Of a stretch of DNA of 64,000 nt, positions 12,501 through 24,463 are shown one piece after another. Under the pieces are notes generated by a model that did not search any database, was not told where the DNA came from, and worked only from the letters and a program-made list of their open reading frames with translations. Source of the DNA: Jacaranda mimosifolia (taxonomy: Eukaryota > Streptophyta > Magnoliopsida > Lamiales > Bignoniaceae); the NCBI GenBank assembly GCA_018894105.1, contig CM032120.1, positions 26,310,710 to 26,374,709 of the forward strand, written 5' to 3'. A program made the translations under genes and the position numbers. Every line of letters begins with the position of its first letter. Position 1 is the stretch's first letter.

Positions 12501-14561
12501 TGATGCATACATTTCAGCATAAAAAGTAAATACATAAAACTAGAGAACAATCAGAATTTCCAGTGGTATCGTATAGTTGAGAACTGTGCTTTTAGGAGTT
12601 GCTGATTTCAGCCCCCAAATAATTCAACTCTTTCCTACATGTCCATCAACCAATTTTTTCCAAAATTCTGCATATCTTAACAAAAGTTCATCCAAGTATC
12701 ATGGAAAAGAAATGACTTAAAAATGAGGCTACAATCACTTCATTTATCAGCTTGTCCGTATAATACTAATTAAAGAAACCTGAAAAAAGGTTAAAAAAAA
12801 AAAATGAATTTGTAACAAGCTATATCATCTAGATTTACAGCTTCTATTTGCTTAATTCATTCATAAGTAGGGGAGCAAACTTGAATTCAAAATGAACCAA
12901 CGTTCATCACAACAAAAATAAGAAGTGCAATGAAGAAAACAGATGAAATTGCCAAACAGCCATGCATTAATCAGGGCACTAGAAATTGTCAAGTAACTGT
13001 TCCCGTGTTCTGTTCAGTAATTGTGAGGACTGGTTTAGAAATTGTCTAAATTAAGATTATTCCCAGTATTACTCAGGCCAAAGAAAAATAAATTCATGAA
13101 AAGTAATCAGCTGAAAACTATGTAGTGTCAAGGAAATAAATAAAAGCCTCTCGCTTATGCTCTGATTGGCTTGGATATATAATTAGACATTCACAATCCA
13201 AGAAACGTATCTCATCTCAGAAAGAACAAGCAGAAGTAACTCCTCAATTTGTTACCTAAAGTCTCAACAAGAACATTAGATCTTACAGGGGGTAGTAGCA
13301 CACAGTTTCGAGAACTGCAGATCAGCATATTCATGTAGAAAAATGTATGCAGAGCAATCCTGCTTGCCAAATATCTAATTTCAGTGAATCTGGGGATCAA
13401 ATATAAGACCTCAATCAAACTTATACAGTCCCTTCACGACTGTATAAAGTTAGTAGGAGCATAGACAACATCCACCATACAATTCATGTACTACTCTACC
13501 GATTTCTTCAAACTTCATCAAGAGTAGTTTAAACATTTATTGCTATTTCTGGTATTGGTTACTGTTCAATACAAGGAAGCCAGTGGTTTCCCATAAAAAA
13601 AATTTAACAGAGGAATAAACTATTACAAGATGGAAGAATGACTGCAAACAAAGATTTCAAACTCTAGCAAGAATTCTGCACTAGATAAAATTGTGAACAA
13701 TCATGAGGTTGCTCAGCTAGATATTACCTACCAAAGGACAAATTATTTTTTGGGTTCACAAGCAACCTTGATACTTCAACTTATTCCAATATAAAACCCA
13801 GAAAAATTTTTGTCCGAAATATAGCTAGGTTATCCAAAGCATTTCAAGTTCGTAATCCTGTGTAAAAATTAACTCTCAAATTCAAACGCCATATTAGAAG
13901 GCCTCGTAACCTTGTGTCAATACCAAAGAAATCAGAATTGAATTCTAAAAGTTCAAGAGAATTACTGTCCCCCTCTAAACTAAGGGGAAATCAAGGTAAA
14001 CTAAGACACACACATGAGCCCAAAAAATTACAAATATAACAATAAAAATAAAATTAATAAATAACCTGTGTTTTCGGTGGTATCCCAACTCACCGGAAAA
14101 ATACTAATTCCAGCAAAAACAAAAAATTTAATAAATCACATGAAAAAAAATAAAAACCCTAATTCCTAATTCCGCAGCAACTCCAATACAATCCCCATCC
14201 AAACTCAAAGCAACCAGGAGAGACAAAAAAAAAAAAAAAAAAAAAGGGGAAAGAAAGAAAGAAAATGGAGAATTAAAAACCAAAACAAAAAAAACAAAAA
14301 TACAAACAATAACTTACCACTGAGCTTGACGGACTCTTTAGCATCAAACCCAGCTTGCCTGTATCGACTAGGAAGAACCCAGAAAAGCGCAGAAAGAAAA
14401 GCGGCGACAGTGAGCATCAAGACGACTACACATTTAACGCTGAAAAGTCTGTAAAGACCCATCGAACATCTCCGGCAGAGGAAGGTTCTAGAAGAACTAC
14501 TGCCATGAGACTGCTGCACAACTGGCAGTTGCTGACTATCGGCCTTGCCCATTTCCACCAC
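9506..14561 (-). CDS. Membrane-anchored proline-rich protein (DUF7036-like), five exons
   Basis: Predicted minus-strand exons, in order, are 14318-14561, 12217-12326, 11762-12124, 10552-11251 and 9506-9588. They sum to 1500 bases and 499 residues with every phase closing. Residues about 43-65 form a hydrophobic segment (VVVLMLTVAAFLSALFWVLP), a signal anchor or transmembrane helix. A globular region follows (residues ~85-300, including PVSKLQP, EIGVPSLQ and AVLSMHQ). After it comes a Pro/Ser-rich stretch in exon 4 with many SPP- and PSP-type motifs, like a hydroxyproline-rich wall glycoprotein. The short last exon adds a hydrophobic tail ending FLLQLWIP. I recognise this as the plant hydroxyproline-rich glycoprotein family that carries DUF7036, from memory. 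Its function is unknown. It is transcribed towards RBL10, with about 510 bases between the stops. Confidence 0.75.
12327..14317 (-). other. Large first intron of the proline-rich protein gene
   Basis: About 2 kb lie between the TM-encoding exon (donor GTAAGT at 14317) and exon 2 (acceptor TTATTTCAG at 12327). No coding segment or repeat is recognised inside. A run of about 21 A near 14226 is close to the donor. Confidence 0.6.
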
Positions 14562-17227
14562 AGCATCGGTTCCGCAGACTTCTCTCTCTCACAAAATCTC
14601 AGGTTTCTCTCACTAGAAATTGTAAGTTTAGGTGCATGTAGTGGGAGAGAGCGACCTGTCTCTCTATGGAGACAACTGGGCGTGGCTATGGACAAGTGTG
14701 CTGAGTGAACAAATGCTCTCTACGCGCATAAACACGCACTCCACTCATAAAGAATGAAATTCTTTTCTTTTTCCTTACCTCATTTTTTGAGGGCGAGGGG
14801 TAGTTTTTTATATTGAAGAGTGTGGCTTCTATTTAGGGTAAAATACATTTCTCCCCCTTAAATAATTCCTTTTGTAGTACATGATATTTTTTGGATATTA
14901 ATTAAAATTTTATACATTTGTAGTTAGTTTTAAAATCTCAAGGGGGTAAAGCATGTTTGCCTTTTATTAACTATGATCAATTTACATGTGTCTTAAAATA
15001 TACAATGTTCCAAAAATTTGTGCATGAGTACATAAGATCGATGTTTCATTTGTTTAGAATTTCTTAAAATTAGCATGGCTCAATTTTGTTTTGCTTTGAT
15101 TTTGATTTCGATTTCCTTTTGATTGAAGAATTACTAAATTTAAAATTTTTAAAAAATTAAATTAAACAATTTAATATGTCAAGTCAAATAAACTAATCTA
15201 CGAGCTCGAGACATGGGTAAATGGTAATAAAATTAAAGTTAACTTTTAATGTGTTTTGAGGAGTTAATAATGTTAATGATATTTCAACACCCACATTACT
15301 CTGCATAAAATACTAATTATTTATTAATTGGACGAAACCTATATTATTTAAATACAATAGATATCATTTGAATAAAATAAACTTGTAGTGTAAGGTATTA
15401 TTTGAATTGATCAAGTAAATTTAAACATATATTCAAAGTATAAAAAAAAAAAACTCTTTTTATGAAACCTTATAGCACAAAGAACACAAATTTATTTGAT
15501 ATTGCATCTATAATGCTTATTCAATGTATTCGACCATAGAACAAAAAAAGTCAAGGGGACATGAAACAAGTCTCAAAATAAATGAGATGTAAAAGTAATT
15601 TACGCAACTCTAGAGGGCACAAACGTCAATTCAATACTACTACTCTAAACTTTTGTTCCTCGTCAATTAGGGGTTGATAATAATTAATAATAATTTGGCT
15701 ACCCAACGTTGAGGAGAAGCAAAGGTGAAAAAGAAAGTTGAAGAATAATACACTTTAAAGAAGACAATTAAAAAAAGGTGACAAAGTGAAACAATTTTTG
15801 TCCCCTTTGGCAAATTCAAAAATGAAAAGGGCCTAAATTGAAAATTACTTACAATTTCCCAATGATCAAATAACAAATTGCATGATTAGACAATCCATTT
15901 TCTTTTTATTGTTCTTGGGGATTACTCAATGTTGTGACTTTGGGGATCTTGATTATTCATTGTTATCACTAGCAAGAAGTTGACCAATCCCATGCATCCA
16001 CGTTGCGTTGCATTTGTGGTCTTAGTGGATAAATAAAAAGGGTTTTAGTTAAAAAGTATGGAAGTGAATTAGGGCGAAGTAGCCAATAGAATTCAATCTT
16101 AGTGCAAGCACAATTATGATTAGATAACTAACTCATGACTCATCGTAATGCATGGGCAACAAAGATAACGCTAAGTTGAAATTTTTGTACCCTTTTGTCA
16201 TTTAAGCGTCTTATCTTGAAAATGGACATTACATTTTAAGTTAAAAGTTGGGGGCATACAAAGTTTAGATATTTTGCCTCTTTTATTCTCAAAATAATTG
16301 TTGAGATTCCATACTATTTTTATTGTTATTTTCTTGAATTAGAGTATTTTAAATGGAAAATAATGTGGGAATATAAAAATGTCCCTGAGATTGTGAAGTT
16401 TACCCGACATCTATAGTATTTATGTATTCTCGTTATGAATCAGTTATGATCAATCCAAATTGATCATCATTCAAGTTGTTTCATCCATTGAATTTTTAAA
16501 TTTAGATCATCCAAATTTAATTATATCAGCCTAACATGACTTATCAAGTCGCAGTCACTTATAAATATTAATATAATTCTACATCTATTAGTAAGCAACC
16601 ATATTTACTACAATTAAACTTTCATAATATTTTTATCTCCCTATGCTTAAGCATTTAAGGGTTTCATATAGGAAAATTTCAACGACTCTAACCTTGTGTA
16701 TAATTTCAAGGTACAAATTTGAATCATCATGTCTTAATTTATAAATTCTGAAACATCTAATAAGATATTTTGAAAGGCTTGTAAGCTCACATAAATATCC
16801 TCTTAGTTGACTATGTTTGTGTTTTGCAAAACATTGATCAATTTTGATACTGAAAATATTGATCTGACCATAATTAACATATTGTTACTTTATATTATGT
16901 AGTATATCATTTTGCTAAAAATATAGTATGCGCAAGGTAGGTTTGACTAATGTGCTCTTTCGGTATTTGATATGCTTGATTAATTTAGTTGCTGCTCTCA
17001 ATTTAAATTCTATAAAAATTATGAGTTATATAAACTTAAAGCTTAGAATTGTTCATAAAAATTTTACGCCAATATCAAAATCGAGTAAATTTTAAAATAG
17101 CACTTGGTTATCGTGACAATTATATTAATTATTCGCTAATCAGGTGATATTTTGTAGAGAAATAGTTGATAGATCAAAATAAATGTTAGCTTTTAAAGGA
17201 AAATTGTTTAATACTTGGGTCAATTTT
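14562..17227. other. Promoter side and AT-rich intergenic DNA
   Basis: The first ~200 bases hold the 5' UTR and promoter of the minus-strand proline-rich protein gene, with CT-rich runs such as tctctctctc at about 14580. From there to the retroelement the DNA is AT-rich with no gene or clear repeat seen. Confidence 0.6.
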
Positions 17228-17232
17228 AGTGG
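17228..17232. other. Target site duplication AGTGG, left copy
   Basis: AGTGG directly precedes the 5' LTR and is repeated exactly at 28058-28062 after the 3' LTR. This fixes the ends of the insertion. Confidence 0.93.
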
Positions 17233-18000
17233 TGATATGGGATAGCCCAATGTGCTCGGCCCAAAGACCACAGGCCCAAAGACGTAGCACGAGGCCCACT
17301 TTATACCCTGGGCCCAATGGTGCTACCGACGTCAGGTGACCCAAATCGACCACACAGATCGACATCGCTCACAGACAGGGTCGTTGATCGACCCCTCGAC
17401 CGCATCGCTCGTCCACCTCACACACCGCGCGCCAACCCATTGTTAGGTCGACCTGGCTACCGACCATGGAGGTCGACCCAGCACAGAACCATCTCAGCTG
17501 CATTGAATGCCCTGACAGGCAGCATGCTTCCGCATTAATGGCACATACCGCCCCAGTACCGCCCATGCTGCCGCACTAGGGAGGAGACGCATCTACAGTG
17601 TCTTATTCTGTCCCTAAAACCTGGAAAGGCAACCGCCTGAAATAGTACAAAAGTGAGAAATGACCTAATGCCCCCCATGCAAGGACAAAGATAATTCATA
17701 CATGTCAAGGGTATCTTAGACAAATTTCCATTGAGAAAATGCTATAAATACCCCCACTCCAGCCTCTCAAAGGTATGCCATTCTATATACAAAAAGGCCC
17801 TTACTCTGCTGCTCGTTATATTTGGTTGACTCTATACTAACTTGAGTGTCGGAGTGCCTTAACCGAGGGCACCTCGACTAACCTGACATTTGCTCGTGAT
17901 TGCAGGACTCAGCCCAATTATATTCATATATCGACCCGAGAGGTCGAACCCTTCCAAAATCACTATCTGATCCAGCTAACAACGGATTTCACCCTCATCA
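17233..18000 (+). repeat. 5' LTR of the Tat-type element
   Basis: It starts TGATATGGG and ends CCCTCATCA (TG...CA). A TATA box (ctataaatacccc, about 17744-17756) lies roughly two thirds along, where transcription would be expected to begin. The open frames at 17317-17538 and on the minus strand inside it are not genes. Confidence 0.92.
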
Positions 18001-18020
18001 TTCGGTGCCGTCTGTGGGAA
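18001..18020 (+). other. Primer binding site of the element
   Basis: The 20 bases directly after the 5' LTR read ttcggtgccgtctgtgggaa. This is close to the TGGCGCCGTCTGTGGG type found after LTRs of plant gypsy elements. The first bases are altered, so it is probably a decayed tRNA-complementary site. Confidence 0.65.
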
Positions 18021-18041
18021 GCCTTGAGTCCGCTATCTAAA

Positions 18042-19636
18042 ATGGTGAACACCAGGTGAGCCCCCTCGGGAAGAGAAGAAAACAGGAGGCCTAGCTCTTC
18101 CCCTCCTCGACCTCAGCAAGAAGTTGGCATGCCAGGGTTAAGCGCCCAGCCAGAGCAAATGGTCACCTTGACCATGCCTCAATTGATGCAGCTCATCAGT
18201 GAGTAGATATCTGCCTAAATTTCAGCCCAACTTTCAGCAACTTTGAATCGGCACACTATGCAACAGGAGTCGGCGGCCAGTGCCACACCGCAACCCACGA
18301 CCCTGGAAGAGAGGCCACTTAGAGAAAACCAGGATCGACCAGAGTCCATAAGGCCCCCTTCGAGACGCGAAGTAAGCTCAGGTTTTTTTTCGAGGGAAAT
18401 GGCCCGACCCCTGCCCCACGAGGAGTTTGCAAATTCCATTGATCACAGTGTTCTACCCATTTGAGCCCCGCAGTGTGATAGGGTTAAGCGATCACACTCC
18501 ACCCGAACAGAAACGCATCCCAAATTGATAGGAAAGAATAGGAAGAAGTATCCCACCAAGTCTAACAGTTGAATCGACGATTGGAGGAGATCTCAAGGAG
18601 AAATACAGAGAAAAACTACCATCAAGAGGGACCGTAGAGGTTCCGAAGAGAGAGAGACTCCCCATTCGTCCAGGATATCATCGACGAGCGCATTGCCGTC
18701 GATGCCAAAATTCTAACTGGCCTATCTCAATATGATGGCTTGTCAGACCCAAACAAGCATTTGATGCAATTCGAGCACATGATGGAGCTGCATGAGCACA
18801 GCGAGTACATCCATGCCAAGATGCTAGTAACCACTTTTCAAGGAATAGCACTGGACTGATTCGTTAAGCTGGAACCCGCGTCGATATACTCGCACGACCA
18901 GTTGTGCGATAAATTTTTACATCAGTTTGCAAGTAGGAGGAAGGTAAAACTCCCACACATCCATTTGCACACAATGAAATAAAGTGAAGGAGAATCCCTC
19001 CGAGACTTTTTTACCAGATTTAACACGGAGGTGTTGAAAATCGACAGCCCAAGGATCGAATTTCTGATCAACATGTTATTTTTGGGCCTCAGACACAAAG
19101 AGTGTGCCAATGCATTGATACGCGAGCAGCCAAGGTCGATGGAGGAGCTCCTTGACCTCGCAAAGAGATACATTACCTAAGAGGAGATGAATAAACTTAA
19201 ATATGGCAATCTCAAGGTCGAGAAGAAAAAGAGCAAGGAGAAAAACGACCGCCAAGTCAGGGAGAGACACCGATCCCCTATCAAATGCTTCCATGACTAT
19301 ACTCCGCTTAACCTCCCGAAAAAGGAGGTGTTGTTTGCTATCCAGCATGACAATCTGCTTAAAAGGCCCAGAAAATTGAAAATGTCAAAGAAATATTGCC
19401 ACTTCCATAAGCAAAAAGGGCATGACACAGAAGATTATTTCAACTTGCATGATGAGATCGAAAGACTAATCAGGCAGGGCCATTTGAAAAAATACGTTGA
19501 AGAACATGCCAGGCGCGAAGAGGGCAAAACCGATCAGACTCCCCATAGAGAAGGTCGGCCAGCCCGAGGAGAGAAGATAAAGGAAAAAGACCAGCCCAAG
19601 AACCCCACCCTTCCATTCGAGGAGTCATCGATATGA
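18042..19636 (+). pseudogene. gag: gag polyprotein of the Tat-type element, broken
   Basis: It opens with MVNTR at 18042, a common gag start in this group, and meets a TGA five codons later. Further on, a frame with DERIAVDAKI, LSQYDGLSDPNKH and LPHIHLHTMK matches the plant Retrotrans_gag domain. It is interrupted by stops near 18858, 18979 and 19178. A zinc-knuckle-like segment (KKYCHFHKQKGHDTEDYF, about 19396-19440) is readable in the 19187-19636 frame; the second Cys of the usual C-x2-C is replaced by His. Several of the stops fit C-to-T changes. It would package element RNA if intact. Confidence 0.8.
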
Positions 19637-20223
19637 TTGCGGGAGGTCCTACTGCGGGGAACTTAAGGTCCGCCAGAAAGCAAACCCAGAGGCAACTGGA
19701 GTTGACCGAATCATCCAAGGTTAAAACTGTTTTTCAGCTCTCTACCAGTGCGAAACCAATCTCCTTCACAGAGTCTGATCTCGACCATCTGGAGAACAGA
19801 GGAGTTGATAGAAAGATTGATTACCCTATGGTGGTAACACTTGAAACAGCCAATTTCGAAGTGAGAAAGATTTTGGTCGACAATGGCAGTTCTGCGAACA
19901 TCATATTTTTGTCCACCTTAAACAGGATAAATTTGGGGCAACTAAAGTTTGAGCCAGTCCAAACGCCGATGGTCGGCTTTGGGGGGTCCGAGATTATTCC
20001 GGAGGGATCTATTAATCTATCCACATCATTTGGGCAAGGCCCCCACAATAGAACCTTGATGATCAACTATTTGGTAGTCGACGCTCCATTTGCCTATAAT
20101 GTCATCGTTGGTCGACCCGTTCTGAACGATTTCAGGGCCATTATCTCGACCTACCATATGAAAATCAAATTCCCAACCGCGGCAGGAGTAGGGAAACTTT
20201 TGTGCAACCTTAAAGATGCATAG
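19633..20223 (+). pseudogene. pro: Aspartic protease domain of the element
   Basis: The active-site motif VDNGSSANIIF (about 19876-19908) is the plant Tat variant of D-T/N-G-S. The domain would process the gag-pol polyprotein. A stop at 20221-20223 separates it from the reverse transcriptase frame at 20341, where pol would normally continue, so the polyprotein is broken here. Confidence 0.8.
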
Positions 20224-20340
20224 CGCTGCTATACTATTTCCATTGAGCGCAGTGAGTAGACGAAGCAACCTTAGCCGAAGCCCTCGGCAGACGCCCCTGT
20301 AGCGAAACCCGATGAGGGATCTTCATCTAAGAAAAGAAAA

Positions 20341-21159
20341 TTGGAAGATACCCGGGTCGAGCCCATTGGGGAGTTTAAAACAATAGAGTTAGAACCTGGA
20401 AACCTCGATAAGATTACTTGGGTCGGAAGTGATTTAGGCGACCGTTTGGAATGCCTCATGGTTGATTTCCTTCAACAAAATATTGATGTGTTTGCATGGA
20501 AAGCCTCCGACCTCCAAGGAATCGACCCAAGCATTATTGTCCATTGTCTCAATGTAAACCCTTTCTACAAGCCAGTAAGACAGAAGACCAGAACCTTCAA
20601 TGCTGAGAGGTCCCAAATCATCGAAGAGGAGGTCAACAAACTACTAGAGGCAGGATATATTGTTGAAATTCAGTGCCCCTCGTGGCTCTATAATGTTGTA
20701 CTCGTCCCTAAGAATGAGGAAAAGTGGCGCATGTGTAACGATTTCACTGATTTGAATAAAGCTTGCCCTAAGGATCCTTACCCTCTGCCTCGCATAGATT
20801 TATTAGTCGATTCCACTGCTGGTTGTGAATTATTGAGCATGATGGATGCCTTCCTAGGCTACTATCAAATATTCATGGCACCCAAAGACAGGGACAAGAC
20901 CTCTTTTGTCATCCCCGATGGAGTATACTATTTCTTAGTCATGTTTTTTGAGCTCAAGAATGCTGGCGCAACATACCAAAGATTGGTCAACTTTATGTTC
21001 AAAAACGAGATTGAAAGATTGATGGAGGTCTACGTCGATGACATGATTGTCAAAACAGAGAAAGTCGAGGACCACCTCATCGATCTCAACCACATCTTTT
21101 CTATACTAAGGGCATTCGGCATGAAACTCAACCCCAATAAGTGCACCTTCGAAGTTTGA
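20341..21159 (+). pseudogene. pol: Reverse transcriptase domain of the element
   Basis: The catalytic motif YVDDMIVK (near 21030-21053) and upstream blocks KWRMCNDFTDLNKACPKD and YPLPRIDLLVD identify a Ty3-type reverse transcriptase. Two adjacent TGA stops at about 21157-21162 cut it from the following connection domain (KFLGYMVS). One is plausibly a mutated arginine or glycine codon. The 819-base frame is otherwise clean. Confidence 0.88.
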
Positions 21160-21180
21160 TGAGGCAAGTTCCTTGGCTAC

Positions 21181-22355
21181 ATGGTCAGTCGGAGGGGGAT
21201 TGAGGCAAACCCGCATAAGATCCAGGCAGTTCTAGACATTGCCCCGCCTCGCACTGTTCGAGACGCACAACGTCTGGTCAGCAGGATTATAGCCCTCGAC
21301 AGATTCATTGCACGATTGACCGACAAGAGTCTTTCTTTCTTCAAAATACTTAGAAATGCAAATAAATTGGGGTTTCAGTGGATCAACAATGCGACCAGGC
21401 TCTAATCGAACTTAAGCAGTATTTGTCCTCACCACCTATGCTTGCCAAGCCCGAGCTGGGAGAAGTTTTACAACTTTACCTGGTTGTTTCCACCGCTTCG
21501 ATTAGTTCAGTATTGGCATCGACAGAAGGCGAAACCCACCGACCTATCTATTACTGCAGTAAGGCCTTACACGGACCTGAACACAATTACTTGGAGATCA
21601 AGAAGTTTGCTCTCGCCCTTGTTACAACAGCACGAAAATTACGACCTTACTTCCAATCTCATGCAATCGTGGTGCTGACGAATCAATCATTAAAGCAGGT
21701 CTTGTCGAAGCCGAACATGTCGGGTAGACTCACTAAATGGGCCATCGAGCTTGGGGAGTTCAACATCACATTCCAACCACGAACAGCCATAAGAGCACAG
21801 GTGCTAGCCAACTTTGTAGCCGAAAGGCTCGACCTCCCAGACCAGCCCGACCAGAACCCCTCCGTGTGGGCATTACACGTCGATAATTTGGCAACTGCAT
21901 CAGGAGGCAAAATTGGTATTTCTCTCTGTTCTCCGCTCGCTGAGGAGTATAATTTTGCAATAAAGCTCAACTTCCCAGTAACCAACAACGAAGCAGAATA
22001 CGAAGCTTTCATTACCGGAATGAACATGGCAGCAGCTCGGGGCGTTGAACAGCTAGTAGAGATCACTGATTCCCAGCTGGTGACGAAGCAAGTTGAATGG
22101 AATTTTGAAGCCAATGAGGCCAAAATGAGCCAGTACCTGACTGAAGTGAAATTATTACAATGGTCATTCAAGAGCTTCACCCTGAGCCAGGTACCTCGAG
22201 CGGAAAATAAACGGGCAGACGCACTCTCCAAATTAGCCAGCTCGACGAAAAGAACCAGAGAAAAAACTATAACGTTCTTAGTGGCCAGTAAACCATGTAT
22301 TCAAGCCATCGATCAGAACCTCGTTGAATGGGTCGAAGAGATAGCTCCCTCATAG
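21181..22355 (+). pseudogene. pol: Connection, RNase H and second RNase H domains
   Basis: The reading frame starts GIEANPHKIQAVLD and shifts near 21375-21390 into a second frame (QALIELKQYLSSPP) that carries the retroviral-type RNase H (IYYCSKALHGPEHNY). A second RNase H fold follows from about 21870 (ALHVDNLATASGG, NNEAEYEAFITGM, ENKRADALSKLAS). The archaeal-type second copy is a hallmark of Tat elements. The first catalytic Asp region reads HVDN where HVDGS is usual. Confidence 0.82.
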
Positions 22356-23581
22356 AAAGACCTAATTAAGCTCTACCTAAGCCAAGAGATGATCCTTGAC
22401 GATGAGAAGAAGGCCCGCAGACTTAGAGGATAGGCAGCTAAATTCGCCCTCGACAACCACGGACAGCTCTACAGGAGGTCGATATCAGGACCACTACTTA
22501 AATGCCTAACACCCAAAGAGGCAAATGAAGTGCTACACGAGATTCATGCCGGCATCTGCAGCAATCATTTCAGAGGTCAGTCCTTAGCCCAAAAAGTTGT
22601 TCGTTATGATTATTTTTAGCCTACCTTATTGCAAGACTCAGTTGAATTCACTAGAAAATGCCCATCGTGCCAGATCCATTCGAACATACCGTACCAACAA
22701 GCCGCGTCGATGGTGAACGTCCAGATCACATGGCTATTCGACTAGTGGGGGATCGACATAGTTGGATCTCTCCCAAAGACATCGGGTCAGCGAAAATTCA
22801 TCATCATGGCGGTCGAGTACTTCACTAAATGCGTCGAAGCCGAAGCAGTTCCAAAAATCACCGACGCGGCCATCAAGAGCTTCATTTAGAAGAACATAAT
22901 CTATTGATTCGATTTGCCCAAAGTCTTGATCTCGGATAATGAGACTCAGTTCCAAATTAAGAGCACAAGAAAATGGAGTGAGGCCTTGGGAATCAACCAG
23001 CACTTCACATCGGTAGGAAATCCCCAGGTTAATGGTCAAACGGAGGTCACGAACAGAACAGTTCTTGACCACCCAAAGCTCGAATAGCAGGCACAGGGGC
23101 AAGTTGGGCAGACGACCTCCCAGGAGTGCTATGGGCATGTAGGACCACACCTCGAACAGCCGCGGGCCACAACCCCTACAACTTGGTATATGGCTCTAAA
23201 GCAGTAATTCCATCCGAACTGGTTCACCACACAGCCCGAGTGATTCACTATAATCCGGTCAGAAATGCAACAAAAAAGACCCTTGACCTAATCACCATCG
23301 ATGAGCCGCACCACACAGCCTACAACACGATGCACCGATATCGGTCGAAAATGACAGAACGTTACAACAAAGTAGTTCGACCCCGTAGTTTCAAAGTCAG
23401 CGACCTAGTCCTCAAGAAGGTTGAAGTGTCGAGAAATATGGGAAAACTCGACCCAAAATGGAAGGGACCTTACTCCATGGTCAAAGTGTCAAAGCATAAT
23501 GCATACTGGCTAGCAGACATGCGAGGCAACAAACCACCACGACCTTGGAACGCCGTAAATCTAAAGAAATTCTATGTATAA
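22356..23581 (+). pseudogene. int: Integrase domain of the element, broken
   Basis: The zinc-binding HHCC end is readable (HEIHAGICSNHF ... CPSCQIHSN) and the catalytic core follows (DIVGSLPK, AVEYFTKCVEAE, ISDNETQF). In-frame stops lie near 22432, 22617, 22742, 22888 and 22903. The C-terminal part is an open frame at 23126-23581 that starts with LWACRTTPRT and ends ADMRGNKPPRPWNAVNLKKF, which is typical for this group. The domain would insert the DNA copy if it were intact. Confidence 0.85.
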
Positions 23582-23671
23582 AAAGGCCATGGGCCTCCGT
23601 TGTATTTCCACCCAGAAGTGAAAGATTATGGAAATTCTTGTGAAATATCCACTAGCATAAGATTACTTGCT

Positions 23672-24105
23672 GTCGACCCCATAGTCGACTAAGCAAGCTT
23701 TGAGCCGCCAAGTCAAGGCTGCACAGCCAAGACTAAATTGTCAACCTCATAGTCGACCAAGCAGGCTTCTAGCCGCCAAGTCAAGACTGCACAGTTGAGA
23801 CCAAATTGTAGACCCCGTAGATGACCAAGCAAGCTTCTAGCCGCCAAGTGAAGGCTTCACAGCCAAGACCAAATTGTCGACCCCATAGTCGACCAAGCAG
23901 GCTTCTAGCCGCCAAGTCAAGACTGTACAATCGAGACCAAATTATCGACCCCGTAGTTGACCAAGCAGGCTTCTAGCTACAAAGGCAAGGCTCCACTACC
24001 GATACCAAGTTGTCGACCCCGTAGTCGACCAAATAGGTTTCTAGGTCTAGACCAAATAAACAAATCAATCATTTACTATCGACCCGACAGTCGATCAGAA
24101 CAACC
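23672..24105 (+). repeat. Tandem array of about 70-base units inside the element
   Basis: Six clear copies start with gtcgaccccatagtcgacc-like words at about 23672, 23740, 23808, 23876, 23944 and 24012. Each is followed by agcaggcttctagccgccaag. A weak seventh copy begins near 24080. The spacing is about 68 bases. The array lies between integrase and the antisense ORF, where Tat elements often carry tandem repeats. Confidence 0.85.
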
Positions 24106-24463
24106 TCGAGCCGATAAATTGAAGACGCATAATATCAATTAAAATGTGCGTTGGTGTAGGTCACCGTGGTTCAATCGACGACGAACTTGAACTAATTTTA
24201 CCAATGTTGAGCAAACACATTTTATCTGCTCTACATGACACTTGACTACAAACTTCATTATTTTTAGAGAGTGATAAAAACAAAAACGCATCATTCAACT
24301 AAACAAACATGTACAAGCAACCAACGAAGTACTTTATTTATTTCAAAAAGTCTGGGTTACAAATATTCGGATAAGTACACCAACTGAAATAAAAATACAT
24401 TAGTGTAAGAGAATCAACTCGACCAGGCGCCCTCATCGCGCCCTCTTCGACCACCCTCATCAA

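Noticed and set aside
21683..22231. Minus-strand frame of 182 codons in the pol region
   Set aside because: It is antisense to the RNase H domains, which are clearly coding on the plus strand. It shares no blocks with the known antisense ORF of the element.
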